NCBI RefSeq assembly: GCF_001270495.1
Contig: NZ_LGUR01000003.1
Coordinates: forward strand, 1 to 64,000
Origin: Streptomyces viridochromogenes
GTDB taxonomy: Bacteria; Actinomycetota; Actinomycetes; Streptomycetales; Streptomycetaceae
DNA length: 64,000 nt
Reading direction: 5' to 3'
Shown: piece by piece, positions 27,815-35,026 of the stretch
Layout: every line of letters begins with the position of its first letter
Position numbering within the stretch: position 1 is the stretch's first letter
Translations under genes and position numbers: made by a program
Notes under the pieces: model-generated
The model's database searches: none
Told to the model about the DNA's origin: nothing
Seen by the model: the letters and a program-made list of their open reading frames with translations, nothing else

Positions 27815-29191
27815 GTGTACGTCACAGAGTTCGGCCTCTCCAATGTCCGGGGCTTTCACGGGTCCCGTGCAGTGGACACGCTCACCCTGCCCCAGCCCGG
27901 TGATGACGGCAGTTGGACGGTCATCGCGGGACGCAACGGCTCCGGAAAGTCCACGCTCCTGCGCGCCTTGGCCCTCGCGCTCGCGGGCCCACAGGTGGCT
28001 CGTGCCCTCGCCCGGGATTTCAGCGGCTGGATCACCACCGGTGAGACGGCAGGGTGGTGCCGGGCCGCCGTCTCACCCGACTACTCGGTCGACCAACTCA
28101 CCGGCCGGGGCCGGGGACCGGACGGGCGCATGATGCTCGGCCTGGAATGGACGCTGCCGAGCGCCGACGGCCTCCGGCACGGCACCTTCGGCGGCTCCGT
28201 GCAGCCCTCGCTGTCCCGGTACGGCGGCGTCACTCACAGCGCTCCCGCATCCGACCGCGGCCCCTGGTCCGACAATCCGCAAGGCTGGTTCTGTGCCGCG
28301 TACGGCCCGTTCCGGCGCCTCGTGGGTGGCAGCGGGGAAGCTCAACGACTGATGCTCTCGCCGGGGCCCGCCGGACGGATGGCCTCGCTCTTCCACGAGG
28401 ACGCCTCGCTCGCCGAGGGCGTCAGCTGGCTCAAGGAGTTGCGGCTGCGCAGCCTGGAGGGCAGCGAGGAAGCCACCGAGCTCCTGGACACCGTCAAGGA
28501 ACTGCTCTCCGACGGCCTGCTACCGGACAGATATCGGGCACTGCGGGTCTCGTCCGAAGGACTGTGGGTGGCACCGGCCGACGCCCCGGAGCGGGCCTAT
28601 CCGCTACGGGAGATGAGCGACGGCTTCCGAACCGTCGTGGCCCTGGTCCTCGATCTGGTCCGGCAGCTCCAAACCGCGTACGGAACCCTTGACCTCGGAA
28701 CGGACGAGGACGGTCATCCGGTCGTACGGATGCCGGGTGTGGTCATCATCGACGAGGTGGACGCCCATCTGCACGTCACCTGGCAACGGGAGATCGGCGA
28801 CTGGCTGAAGAGCCACTTCCCGAGGATCCAGTTCATCGTGACCAGCCACAGCCCGTACATCTGCCAGGCCGCGGACCCGGGGGGACTGATCCGGCTGCCG
28901 GGGCCCGAGGAGCAGCGAGCGCCCGAGGCAGTGGCACCGGACCTGTACCAGCGGATCGTGTACGGCAGCGGCGAGGATGCCGTGCTCTCCGAGCTCTTCG
29001 GCCTGGAGACCCCGTACTCCGAGCGCGCGGACAGGCTGCGAAGGCTGCTCGTGCGCCTGGAAGAGAAGGTCTTCGACGGTGAGGCGAGCGCCGACGAAGT
29101 CGCGGAGTACAAGGAGCTGGCGGCCAAGCTGACGAGTTCCCGCACCGCACGGGTCTACGAGATGGCGGCGCACCTCGCAGGTGACGAGTGA
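27815..29191 (+). CDS. ABC-type ATPase of a Septu-like defence pair (PtuA-like)
   Basis: 458 aa from GTG 27815, chosen because AAGGAGG lies five bases upstream; GTG 27743 would add 24 residues without a ribosome site. It is an SMC/OLD-like AAA_21 ATPase: Walker A AGRNGSGKSTLLRAL near residue 45, a signature-like EMSDGFRTVVAL, Walker B VVIIDEVDAHLHVTW and the switch region FIVTSHSPYICQAA. The next gene, overlapping by four bases, encodes an HNH nuclease. An ATPase plus HNH nuclease is the known architecture of Septu (PtuA/PtuB), in which infection or nucleotide loss releases nuclease activity. Placement straight after hsdMSR supports a defence role. Assignment to Septu is inference from architecture. 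Confidence 0.82.
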   Translation: MYVTEFGLSNVRGFHGSRAVDTLTLPQPGDDGSWTVIAGRNGSGKSTLLRALALALAGPQVARALARDFSGWITTGETAGWCRAAVSPDYSVDQLTGRGRGPDGRMMLGLEWTLPSADGLRHGTFGGSVQPSLSRYGGVTHSAPASDRGPWSDNPQGWFCAAYGPFRRLVGGSGEAQRLMLSPGPAGRMASLFHEDASLAEGVSWLKELRLRSLEGSEEATELLDTVKELLSDGLLPDRYRALRVSSEGLWVAPADAPERAYPLREMSDGFRTVVALVLDLVRQLQTAYGTLDLGTDEDGHPVVRMPGVVIIDEVDAHLHVTWQREIGDWLKSHFPRIQFIVTSHSPYICQAADPGGLIRLPGPEEQRAPEAVAPDLYQRIVYGSGEDAVLSELFGLETPYSERADRLRRLLVRLEEKVFDGEASADEVAEYKELAAKLTSSRTARVYEMAAHLAGDE

Positions 29192-29964
29192 TCCCCGTCC
29201 AGCGGCTGCCCGCCACTCACGCGATGACCAGGCTGTGCGACTTTCGCACGGAGAAGATCCGGGAAGCGGGAGCCGCCGGCAAGGCCGCCCATGAGCAGTG
29301 GAAGGCCGCGAAATCTGCCCGCAGGCACATCAAAGGTCTACTCGAGCAGATGGCACCCGGCCGCATCCGCTGCATGTACTGCCTGGACAGCCAGGGCACC
29401 GACATCGACCACTTCGAGCCGAAGGCTCGTACCCCGCTGCGCACCTTTTGCTGGGACAACCACCTGCTGGCCTGCTCTCACTGCAACAGCAACGAGAAGC
29501 GCGACCTCTTCCCCTGTGACCCCGAAACGGGCACCTGCCTGCTCATCGACCCAACCGTGGACGACCCGGCGGACCATCTCAAGCTGCTGCCGAGAACGGG
29601 TGAGCTGAAATGCCGCACCCGCAAGGGGTGGCAGAGCATCGAGGTCTTCGGGCTGAACCGCGACGAGTTACGGAAGGGCCGCGCGGACGCGTGCGAGATG
29701 TTCATCTCCGGACTCATCCGCTGGCACGATCAGGTGCGGCTCGGGAAGACCGAGGCTGCCGCGCGCACAGCCGTACGACTACGCCGGGCGGATTTTCCGG
29801 AGGTGCTCCGTACGCTCGAAGGTCTGGCCGGAACGCCTCTCGCCTCCGTCCTGGAAGACCGGCACTTCCCCGAGGCCCTGTCCACCTGGGTCGCCGACCG
29901 CGATCACCGGGGAGCGATCCCTGTCATTCGCCTCTCCGGTCCGGTGCCGTGGACCAGCCGATGA
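29188..29964 (+). CDS. HNH nuclease partner (PtuB-like, TIGR02646-like)
   Basis: 258 aa; GTG start inside the ATPase stop (GTGA). The HNH core is complete: CMYC (Cys62, Cys65), DIDHFEPKA (Asp74-His75), WDNHLLAC with Asn91, and CSHCNSNEK (Cys96, Cys99, Asn100), i.e. a zinc-held beta-beta-alpha metal finger. The spacing CxxC...DHF.PK...WDN...CxxCN matches the PtuB/retron-effector type HNH family. It would cut nucleic acid, probably under control of the upstream ATPase. Its last 41 bases overlap a small gene read from the opposite strand. Confidence 0.84.
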   Translation: MIPVQRLPATHAMTRLCDFRTEKIREAGAAGKAAHEQWKAAKSARRHIKGLLEQMAPGRIRCMYCLDSQGTDIDHFEPKARTPLRTFCWDNHLLACSHCNSNEKRDLFPCDPETGTCLLIDPTVDDPADHLKLLPRTGELKCRTRKGWQSIEVFGLNRDELRKGRADACEMFISGLIRWHDQVRLGKTEAAARTAVRLRRADFPEVLRTLEGLAGTPLASVLEDRHFPEALSTWVADRDHRGAIPVIRLSGPVPWTSR

Positions 29965-30148
29965 GGGCGCCGCGCAGTGCGGCCACCAAGCGGGAGGCGG
30001 CCTCGTCCTCGGTGCGGCCGCTCTTGATGAGGTCGAGGATGTCGCGGGGGTCGAACAGGGCGTTCCACAGGTGCAGGGCCTCAATCTCGGGCAAGGTGCT
30101 CCTCGCCTTCCGAGACGCGGCCGACTCCCGGTAAGCGGATCCCGGCAC
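29924..30148 (-). CDS. Small protein or 3' remnant at the prophage edge
   Basis: 74 aa from GTG 30148. The C-terminal 55 residues look like a real protein (EIEALHLWNALFDPRDILDL, then RTEDEAASRLVAALRGAL): amphipathic helices and normal codon bias. I do not recognise a family. The same frame stays open upstream through the hairpin at 30160-30187 to about 30230. It may therefore be the tail of a longer host gene cut by prophage integration, or a genuine small gene. It converges on the HNH gene and overlaps it by 41 bases. Confidence 0.5.
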   Translation of the reverse strand: MPGSAYRESAASRKARSTLPEIEALHLWNALFDPRDILDLIKSGRTEDEAASRLVAALRGALIGWSTAPDRRGE

Positions 30149-30159
30149 GGAAAAGACCA

Positions 30160-30187
30160 GGGGCCCGACCCCAAAGAGTCGGACCCC
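30160..30187. terminator. GC-rich hairpin downstream of the integrase
   Basis: GGGGCCCGAC (30160-30169) pairs with GTCGGACCCC (30178-30187) with one G-T pair, loop of eight bases, followed by TT. It probably ends leftward transcription from the integrase gene and lies in the stretch where attL must be. Confidence 0.5.
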
Positions 30188-30340
30188 TTCTGACCTGCAT
30201 GTTTGCCAGATCAGAGACGTGGCGATAGGTCAGCCGCTACACATTGAAGCGGAACGTCCACCACAACGCTCCCACCTGCGGAAACATGCCCTCTGAAGAT
30301 CCGATCCAGCACAGATCCAGCACGGTAGAGACTCACCCAG

Positions 30341-30376
30341 CACATCCAGCACATCCAGCACATCCAGCACATCCAG
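30341..30376. repeat. 9-bp tandem repeat after the integrase stop
   Basis: CACATCCAG is repeated four times perfectly (30341-30376), followed by CACATCAGG that runs into the integrase stop. Degenerate copies precede it (CTCACCCAG at 30332, GATCCAGCAC at 30302 and 30312). Such a repeat could bind integrase or excisionase arms of attL, or be simple slippage. Confidence 0.75.
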
Positions 30377-30380
30377 CACA

Positions 30381-31640
30381 TCAGGCTGCGGGGCCATACC
30401 CGGAGGGCTCGTCCGGGGCCTCGCTCGGAACCTCGACAGGCACCGGGCCCATGGCCTTCTGCATGATCGCCCGGCAGCGGTCCCACGCCTCGGGAACGAG
30501 GTGGCCATAGATGTCGACCGTGGTCTTGATGCTCTTGTGGCCGAGCCAGCGCGAGACCTCGTGAATCGGGATGCCAGCCGCCAGGGCCGTCGAGGCGAAG
30601 AAGTGGCGAAGCGAGTGCGGGTGGTACTTCGGCTTGCCCTCGGCGTCCACCAGCCCGGCCGCCACGCAAGCCTTCCTGAAGTGGTAGCTGTACGTGTTGG
30701 CGGTGGGCATGATGCCCTTCCCTCGCTCGCGAGGCGCGAAGAACACCTCGACCTGTCGCGTCTTCCCCGCCGCGTTCTGGAAGGTGAGCGGGATCGGCTC
30801 CCACAGCTCCACGTGGGCGGCGATCTCGTCGCATACGAAGGGCGCCGCCGGCACGTCGCGGTACTCGCCCTCTTCGCGGTGCTTGAGGGGGACAAGGCGC
30901 GTCTTGCAGTCCTCGCGGTGGGCCTTCGAGCTGATCTGCCAGCGCACACGGATCACGTCGTTGCGGAGGCAGCCGGTGTGGAAGGCGAGTGCTTCACTGA
31001 CACGCAACCCGACCCCCGCCTGTAGCCAAACGGTGAGCTTGTACTGAGGAGACATGTGCTGGTGCAGGAGGCGGACCTCGGGCAGGGTGGGGATCTCGTC
31101 CTCGTCGACCGCGTTGTTGCCCGGCGCGGTCTTTACGTCCTTGGTCGGGTCCTCCTGGATGACCTTTTCTTCCTTGGCGGACCAGAAGATGTGCTTCACC
31201 ATCTTCATTCGGTCGTACACCGTGCTGGCAGCGAGTTCCTTACTAATTGCCGCCTTGAAGTGCTCGATGTCCCGCTTCGCTACTCCGGCCATGGTCTTCC
31301 GCCCGAGCCGGGGTATCAGGTGCTTGTCAATGAATCCTCGATAGTTCGAATACGTCGAGTCCCCAATGACACGACGCGCCAGCCAGTCTTCCACGTACGT
31401 CCGTACGGTGACCTTCCCCGCGTTGGGGTCGATGAACGTTCCCTGGTCCTTGTCGTTCTCGACCTTGTTGGCGAAGGCGTCCGCCACCGTCTTCTTCGCG
31501 AAGCTGGTTTCCCGTTGCCTCGCCGTCCGACCACCCGGCTCCCTGTATCTGACGGTCCAGTCATGGCCGCAGCGGACTTTCTCGCACGGGTAAAGCGGGC
31601 TTCTCTCGTCGGTCTTGCATCTCTGAAAAACGGTGGCCAT
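30381..31640 (-). CDS. int: Tyrosine recombinase integrase
   Basis: 419 aa; ATG 31640 has AAGGGGG six bases upstream. An N-terminal Cys-containing arm region (CKTDERSPLYPCEKVRCGH) and a SAM-like core-binding domain (about 75-170) precede the catalytic domain. The catalytic residues are visible: Arg in AGVGLRVSEAL, His-x-x-Arg in HSLRHFF, His/Trp in WLGHKSIKTT and the nucleophile Tyr in VDIYGHL. It integrates and, with the excisionase, excises the prophage. It sits next to the left chromosome junction, and the repeat cluster lies directly behind its stop. Confidence 0.96.
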   Translation of the reverse strand: MATVFQRCKTDERSPLYPCEKVRCGHDWTVRYREPGGRTARQRETSFAKKTVADAFANKVENDKDQGTFIDPNAGKVTVRTYVEDWLARRVIGDSTYSNYRGFIDKHLIPRLGRKTMAGVAKRDIEHFKAAISKELAASTVYDRMKMVKHIFWSAKEEKVIQEDPTKDVKTAPGNNAVDEDEIPTLPEVRLLHQHMSPQYKLTVWLQAGVGLRVSEALAFHTGCLRNDVIRVRWQISSKAHREDCKTRLVPLKHREEGEYRDVPAAPFVCDEIAAHVELWEPIPLTFQNAAGKTRQVEVFFAPRERGKGIMPTANTYSYHFRKACVAAGLVDAEGKPKYHPHSLRHFFASTALAAGIPIHEVSRWLGHKSIKTTVDIYGHLVPEAWDRCRAIMQKAMGPVPVEVPSEAPDEPSGYGPAA

Positions 31641-31704
31641 GCGGCCCCCTTTCTCTGAAAATTGGGCAGACTTCACCCGTCGTTGAAATTTGGAGGAACG
31701 GGAG

Positions 31705-31887
31705 TTATCCGTAGTTTTCGTTCAGGTAAGTCACGATGTCGCGCTCACGGAAACGCAGAAGGCGTCCGACTTTCTGGGGAGTTAGACCCCAGGCGCGATA
31801 CTTATTCCGAACCGTGGTCTCGCTGACCTTCAGCCATTCGGCTACTTCTTCCGGCGTCAGCAGCCGGTTACTCCCGCCTGCCGTCAA
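31705..31887 (-). CDS. xis: Excisionase-like small HTH protein
   Basis: 60 aa, TTG start. It is a MerR/BldC-like winged HTH of the excisionase type: LLTPEEVAEWLKVSETTVRN, then RAWGLTP.KVGRLLRFRERDIVTYL. It sits 64 bases upstream of the integrase start on the same strand. The TTG overlaps the stop of a short upstream frame (TTGA), suggesting its translation depends on that frame. It probably directs excision and may also act as a regulator. Confidence 0.85.
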   Translation of the reverse strand: MTAGGSNRLLTPEEVAEWLKVSETTVRNKYRAWGLTPQKVGRLLRFRERDIVTYLNENYG

Positions 31888-32000
31888 GCCGCCACCCGCT
31901 CACTAGCGCGGGCACCCAGCGCCCCATCTGAGGTGGTGTGCTTGGCGAGATGGGCTGTCATGTCGTCGCGGTACGCGATAGCGATCCCCTTTCGGTCCAA
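31884..32000 (-). CDS. Short leader ORF coupled to the excisionase gene
   Basis: 38 aa from TTG 32000, or 25 aa from ATG 31961. The frame continues without break to TGA 31886-31884, which shares bases with the excisionase TTG. The TTG lies within the operator-like motif at 31993-32011. GAAAGGGGA lies inside the frame, so the initiation point is unclear. No family resemblance. The overlap argues for a role in coupling translation rather than a functional protein. Confidence 0.4.
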   Translation of the reverse strand: MDRKGIAIAYRDDMTAHLAKHTTSDGALGARASERVAA

Positions 32001-32011
32001 TGTTTACAGTC
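31993..32011 (+). promoter_or_regulatory. Operator/stoperator-like motif, copy 1
   Basis: CGGTCCAATGTTTACAGTC. It matches the 19-bp family consensus TGGTYNCANGTTTACACNN; invariant positions G2, G3, A8, T11, T12, A14 and C15 are present. It covers the border between the 80-aa gene stop and the leader frame of the excisionase. Confidence 0.7.
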
Positions 32012-32252
32012 AGGCCGCGCAGTTGGAGGCGTGCTCCTCGTAGGAGCGGCGGGACTGCCTCGTCAGGTGCCACATGCCGAACTCGCACTCGTAGGCACGG
32101 TTCTCTCGGTTGATCGGACCGCGCCCTCGGATCGTCTGGGCCTGGCGGTCGCGCTTGGCCTGCGCGCGGCCGAGAGCCTTCTCGGCGGAGCGCTTGTCAG
32201 GGAAGGCTCGTTTGTCGGAGCAGTCGCAGGTGTAGAAGTCGACGGTCTTCAC
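32010..32252 (-). CDS. Phage protein of unknown function
   Basis: 80 aa from GTG 32252, chosen because AAGGAG stands six bases upstream; a longer frame from 32300 would cover that site. Basic and hydrophilic (KRSAEKALGRAQAKRDRQAQ), with four Cys (CDCSDKR, YECEF, NCAA) that could hold one zinc ion. It ends in the operator-like motif. It is probably a small nucleic-acid-binding phage protein; family not recognised. Confidence 0.68.
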   Translation of the reverse strand: MKTVDFYTCDCSDKRAFPDKRSAEKALGRAQAKRDRQAQTIRGRGPINRENRAYECEFGMWHLTRQSRRSYEEHASNCAA

Positions 32253-32271
32253 GGAGTACTCCTTCGGCTGA

Positions 32272-32520
32272 TCAGGAACGGTTCTTCGGGGCGAGGCCAT
32301 TCCGCCGAGCCATCCGCATGTAGGTGAGGACGGTCTGACGCTGGACTCCGAGGTAGTCGGCGAAGTGGCGGGCGGGGTTCAGCACTCCTTCGGCCTCGGC
32401 TTTCAGGTAGTGCTCGGCGAGACGGGCAAGGAAGGCTTTGGTCACGCGCTGGCCCTCTCGGAGGGAGCGCAGTTCGGCGACCTGGGCCGTGGTGATTCTG
32501 GGGGCGCGGAGTTCGGTCAT
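32272..32520 (-). CDS. Small helix-turn-helix protein
   Basis: 82 aa, ATG start. The C-terminal half reads as an HTH (ARHFADYLGVQRQTVLTYMR), with helix-turn-helix spacing around YLGVQRQTV; the N-terminal half is helical. It lies two genes from the excisionase in the leftward operon. It is the best local candidate for a phage DNA-binding regulator, possibly the one that reads the 19-bp motif family, but nothing in the sequence proves that. Confidence 0.72.
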   Translation of the reverse strand: MTELRAPRITTAQVAELRSLREGQRVTKAFLARLAEHYLKAEAEGVLNPARHFADYLGVQRQTVLTYMRMARRNGLAPKNRS

Positions 32521-32539
32521 GGCGGGTCCGTTCTGGGGG

Positions 32540-32971
32540 TCACTTCGCCCGGAACTTGTCGCACGGGCAGGTGGGGAGCTGACAAGCGCCTCTGCCAGCG
32601 CCTGCTGCGGAGTGGGTGAAGGGTGCGTGTCCGCATTCGGGGTGGAAGCAGTAGCCCTTCCAGCCCTTCTTGCCGTCCACGTTGGCCAGCATCACGCCGG
32701 GGCTGTGGAGTTGAACTAGGCGGCCGGTGCCTCCGAACGCCATCTTCGAGGCGAAGGTCTTGATCTCTGCCTCGCTGCCGAAGGGGCCGAAGTTCAGGCC
32801 GCGGTGGCCGTCCGCCCAGGTGTGGACGAGGGCCAGGGTGTTACGCATCTGGATGAGGTCGGCGGCTTCCTTGAAGACGGCCTTGGCCATCTGGTCGGCG
32901 CTCTCGAAGGTGGGGTCCTCCAAAAGCGCCTTCAACGCCTCGACCTCTTCCTTCCTGGGGGTCAGTCGCAT
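32540..32971 (-). CDS. Phage protein with C-terminal zinc-finger-like Cys/His cluster
   Basis: 143 aa, ATG start immediately behind the second motif copy, whose reverse strand supplies an AAGG ribosome-site-like stretch. The N-terminus is helical (EEVEALKALLEDPTF). The end carries CFHPECGHAPFTH...CQLPTCPCDKF, which fits a metal-binding cluster. No family assigned. The sequence looks like a small nucleic-acid-binding early protein. Confidence 0.72.
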   Translation of the reverse strand: MRLTPRKEEVEALKALLEDPTFESADQMAKAVFKEAADLIQMRNTLALVHTWADGHRGLNFGPFGSEAEIKTFASKMAFGGTGRLVQLHSPGVMLANVDGKKGWKGYCFHPECGHAPFTHSAAGAGRGACQLPTCPCDKFRAK

Positions 32972-32989
32972 GGACCAACCTTAACACTG
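32971..32989 (+). promoter_or_regulatory. Operator/stoperator-like motif, copy 2
   Basis: TGGACCAACCTTAACACTG. This CTTAACAC variant has all invariant positions. It touches the start codon of the 143-aa gene and is directly followed by copy 3, giving a tandem pair. Confidence 0.6.
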
Positions 32990-33008
32990 TGGTCTCATGT
33001 TTACAGTG
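32990..33008 (+). promoter_or_regulatory. Operator/stoperator-like motif, copy 3
   Basis: TGGTCTCATGTTTACAGTG. It contains the TAA stop of the dNMP kinase gene (33001-33003 on the reverse strand) and abuts copy 2. Confidence 0.7.
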
Positions 33009-33564
33009 TGAGCGGAATGAGCTGCATCACACGGTCGCGGAGCTGGGCCATGGTGCTGTCGTTGGGGATCACGTCGTCGTACAGGTACCCGGCGAGGGCG
33101 TTCTCGCTGACGTGGCCTGCCTCGCGAATCAGCTCCTGGCCCGGCCGCTCGATCCGCACGACCAGCCCCCCGCGCTCCCGGATCGCGTTCGCCTCGTTGG
33201 GGAATCGCACATCCGTGATGACGGTCGGGCCCCACGACTCGAAGTCGCGGAACAGAGCGTCGACCCACACGTCCTGACCGAGGACTCCCCGGCCGCCTTC
33301 CGTACCGAGCCGCTGGTAGTAGCCGCGCACCACCGGATACATCTCCTTCACGTCGGCCCAGCCGTACGAGTCGACCTCGTACCGCAGGGAGGTGACCCCT
33401 TCGGGATAGTGGGGCTCGATCAACACCGGGTCGAGGGCGTACAGCACCTCGCGAACCTTGTCCGCGAAGGCCCGGCGGGTCCAACCCATGTCGAGAAGCG
33501 CCTGAGCTGCGGTGTCCTTGCCCGAGCGCGCGGCGCCGGCAAGACCTATCAGGGGTGCGGGCAT
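33001..33564 (-). CDS. Deoxynucleoside monophosphate kinase
   Basis: 187 aa; ATG 33564 has AAGGAGA upstream. P-loop at the N-terminus (GLAGAARSGKDTAAQAL), then FADKVREVLYALDP, VLGQDVWVDALF and VITDVRFPNEANAI, the hallmarks of phage dNMP kinases of the T4 gp1-like group. It phosphorylates dNMPs, probably to raise dNTP supply for phage replication. It is the only clear metabolic enzyme in the leftward operon, which supports an early lytic role for this operon. Confidence 0.9.
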   Translation of the reverse strand: MPAPLIGLAGAARSGKDTAAQALLDMGWTRRAFADKVREVLYALDPVLIEPHYPEGVTSLRYEVDSYGWADVKEMYPVVRGYYQRLGTEGGRGVLGQDVWVDALFRDFESWGPTVITDVRFPNEANAIRERGGLVVRIERPGQELIREAGHVSENALAGYLYDDVIPNDSTMAQLRDRVMQLIPLTL

Positions 33565-33589
33565 CTGTCTGTCTCCTTCGTTGCGGGGG

Positions 33590-33823
33590 TCAGTGGCTGC
33601 GAGGACGGCGGAGCTGACTCCGTACGGCCATGTGCTCGGCGCGCTCGTCGACCCGGCGCACAATCAGGTCTCGCGAGGTGATCCCGAGGCGGTCCTTGTC
33701 GAGCGCGTCCGGCTCGTACAGCTCGGCCTCGGCCGGGATCGACTCCGAGCGACGGAGCCCGTCGAACCAGTCCAGGGCCTCGGCCTTGGTCGCGAACTCC
33801 ATCGGCAGGTGCAGGCGGAACAC
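33590..33823 (-). CDS. Small phage protein of unknown function
   Basis: 77 aa from GTG 33823, with GAAAGGAAG upstream. It starts FRLHLPMEFATKAEALDWFDGL, a strand followed by a helix as in small SPOR-like or beta-alpha proteins, then acidic and basic helices (RDLIVRRVDERAEHM). No family assigned. It lies between the kinase and a Cys-rich gene on the same strand. Confidence 0.68.
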   Translation of the reverse strand: MFRLHLPMEFATKAEALDWFDGLRRSESIPAEAELYEPDALDKDRLGITSRDLIVRRVDERAEHMAVRSQLRRPRSH

Positions 33824-33846
33824 AGTGGGTCTTCCTTTCGGGTTGG

Positions 33847-34203
33847 TCAGCCTTCGCGGCTGTCTACGAGTCGGCACAGGCCGGGGGCGGTGACTCGGCC
33901 CTCGCATACGTCGCAGTCGCAGTCGTGCAGGCAGGTACCGCAGGTGGACTCGTCGCAGTAGGGGTCGGGGCCGTGCCAGTTGTGGGAGGGGTCCGGGTCG
34001 GGGCAGCCCCACGCGTCACAGCTCCGGTCCTTGGCCCACGTTGGATAGAGGATGTGCTCGCGGCGGCCGAGGAGTCCGTGAACGAGCGGGCGGCCAGGGC
34101 AGGTGAAGCGGGAGCGGTCGGCGGCGTCCTGGCCGGTGAAACTAGCTCGGCATCGGGTGCACTGAAGGCGGCCTTCTGGGCGCTTGCGTAGGTGGTGCCT
34201 CAC
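33847..34203 (-). CDS. Cys-rich zinc-ribbon protein
   Basis: 118 aa from GTG 34203, which overlaps the stop of the upstream gene (GTGA). It has several Cys pairs: QCTRC...FTCPG forms a first ribbon with RASFTG between, and CDAWGCPDP, CDESTCGTCLHDCDCDVC a dense second cluster. Bound zinc is likely. It probably binds nucleic acid or protein; no family can be named. Confidence 0.72.
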   Translation of the reverse strand: MRHHLRKRPEGRLQCTRCRASFTGQDAADRSRFTCPGRPLVHGLLGRREHILYPTWAKDRSCDAWGCPDPDPSHNWHGPDPYCDESTCGTCLHDCDCDVCEGRVTAPGLCRLVDSREG

Positions 34204-34946
34204 TTGTCGGCAGCCGGGGCGCCGAACGCGGGGACGGGGGCGCCGAGAGTCCACGTCGGCCCGGACTTCGGGGCGGCCTCATCGATGGCGGCCTCGAAAG
34301 ACCAGGCGCCTTCCATCAGGCTCTTGCGCATTTGCAGCTCGGCGTGACGGCCCTGGAGTTCGCGGAGCATCCGGTCGACCTCGCGGTACTCCTCGCGCAG
34401 GGCAGCCGTGCGCTTGGCGCGCTTCTCGCGGGCGACCGCGACGGCCTTCGTGTAGACGTGCGTGGCGTCCTCCTGGTGGAGCCCGACCAGGGCCCGGATC
34501 AGCTCGCGCGTCTTGTCGCGGGTGCCCCTCGGCGCCGGGTAGTCGTCGATGCCGCCTTCCCTGCGGCGCACGGAGAAGTTCCAGTCCATGTCGCGCTTCG
34601 TGTAGACGTGCACCCCTTCGGCCAGGGTCGACCCCCACACTTCGAGGTCGCCTTCGCAGTCGGCGTAGTGGGCTCGGCCGTACCCGACGTAGAAGCCGGT
34701 CGGGAGGAACTCCCAGGCGTTCTCGTTGGGGCCGTTGGTGTGCCAGGTGACGAGCGGCTCGTCGTACTTCGGCATGATCCGGACCGTCCCGCGGATTCGG
34801 GGGCCGGTCACTCGGTAGGCGGTTACCCACGGCCGGTCGGTGGTGGCCCACGGCTTGTCGTTGGGCTCCTCGGCCAAGCGCTCGAAGTAGACGGTGCCGA
34901 AGGACAGGCCGACGTGCCCGGCGTACTCGAACTCGGTCGCGCTCAT
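34200..34946 (-). CDS. Phage protein of unknown function
   Basis: 248 aa, ATG 34946 with AGAGA upstream. The first 140 residues are strand-rich (GLSFGTVYFERLAEEPND, WEFLPTGFYVGYGRAHY, LEVWGSTLAEGVHVYTKRD). The second half is a charged coiled coil (EKRAKRTAALREEYREVDRM, LRELQGRHAELQMRK). No known family. Translationally coupled to the Cys-rich gene downstream. Confidence 0.75.
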   Translation of the reverse strand: MSATEFEYAGHVGLSFGTVYFERLAEEPNDKPWATTDRPWVTAYRVTGPRIRGTVRIMPKYDEPLVTWHTNGPNENAWEFLPTGFYVGYGRAHYADCEGDLEVWGSTLAEGVHVYTKRDMDWNFSVRRREGGIDDYPAPRGTRDKTRELIRALVGLHQEDATHVYTKAVAVAREKRAKRTAALREEYREVDRMLRELQGRHAELQMRKSLMEGAWSFEAAIDEAAPKSGPTWTLGAPVPAFGAPAADK

Positions 34947-34969
34947 GTTGGTCTCTGCTTTCCGTGTGG

Positions 34970-35008
34970 GGCCGCCCCCGCCCTCTCTCTTTGCGGGAAG
35001 AGGCGGCC
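34970..35008. repeat. Intergenic hairpin family, member a
   Basis: GGCCGCC pairs with GGCGGCC around a loop that carries CTCTCTCTTTG in place of the family core CTCCCTGT. It lies 10 bases after the 199-aa gene stop and 23 bases before the next start, and touches operator copy 4. Confidence 0.65.
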
Positions 35009-35026
35009 GGTTCAATGTTTACACCT
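35008..35026 (+). promoter_or_regulatory. Operator/stoperator-like motif, copy 4
   Basis: CGGTTCAATGTTTACACCT. It contains the TAA stop of the 199-aa gene (35019-35021, reverse strand). Confidence 0.7.

Noticed and set aside
27815..29964. Retron with ATPase/HNH effector
   Set aside because: Effectors of this type occur in retrons, but no reverse transcriptase or msr-msd-like RNA is present within the island.
30149..30340. tRNA gene as attachment site
   Set aside because: No cloverleaf or T-loop sequence (GGTTCGA-like) is present on either strand at the junction.
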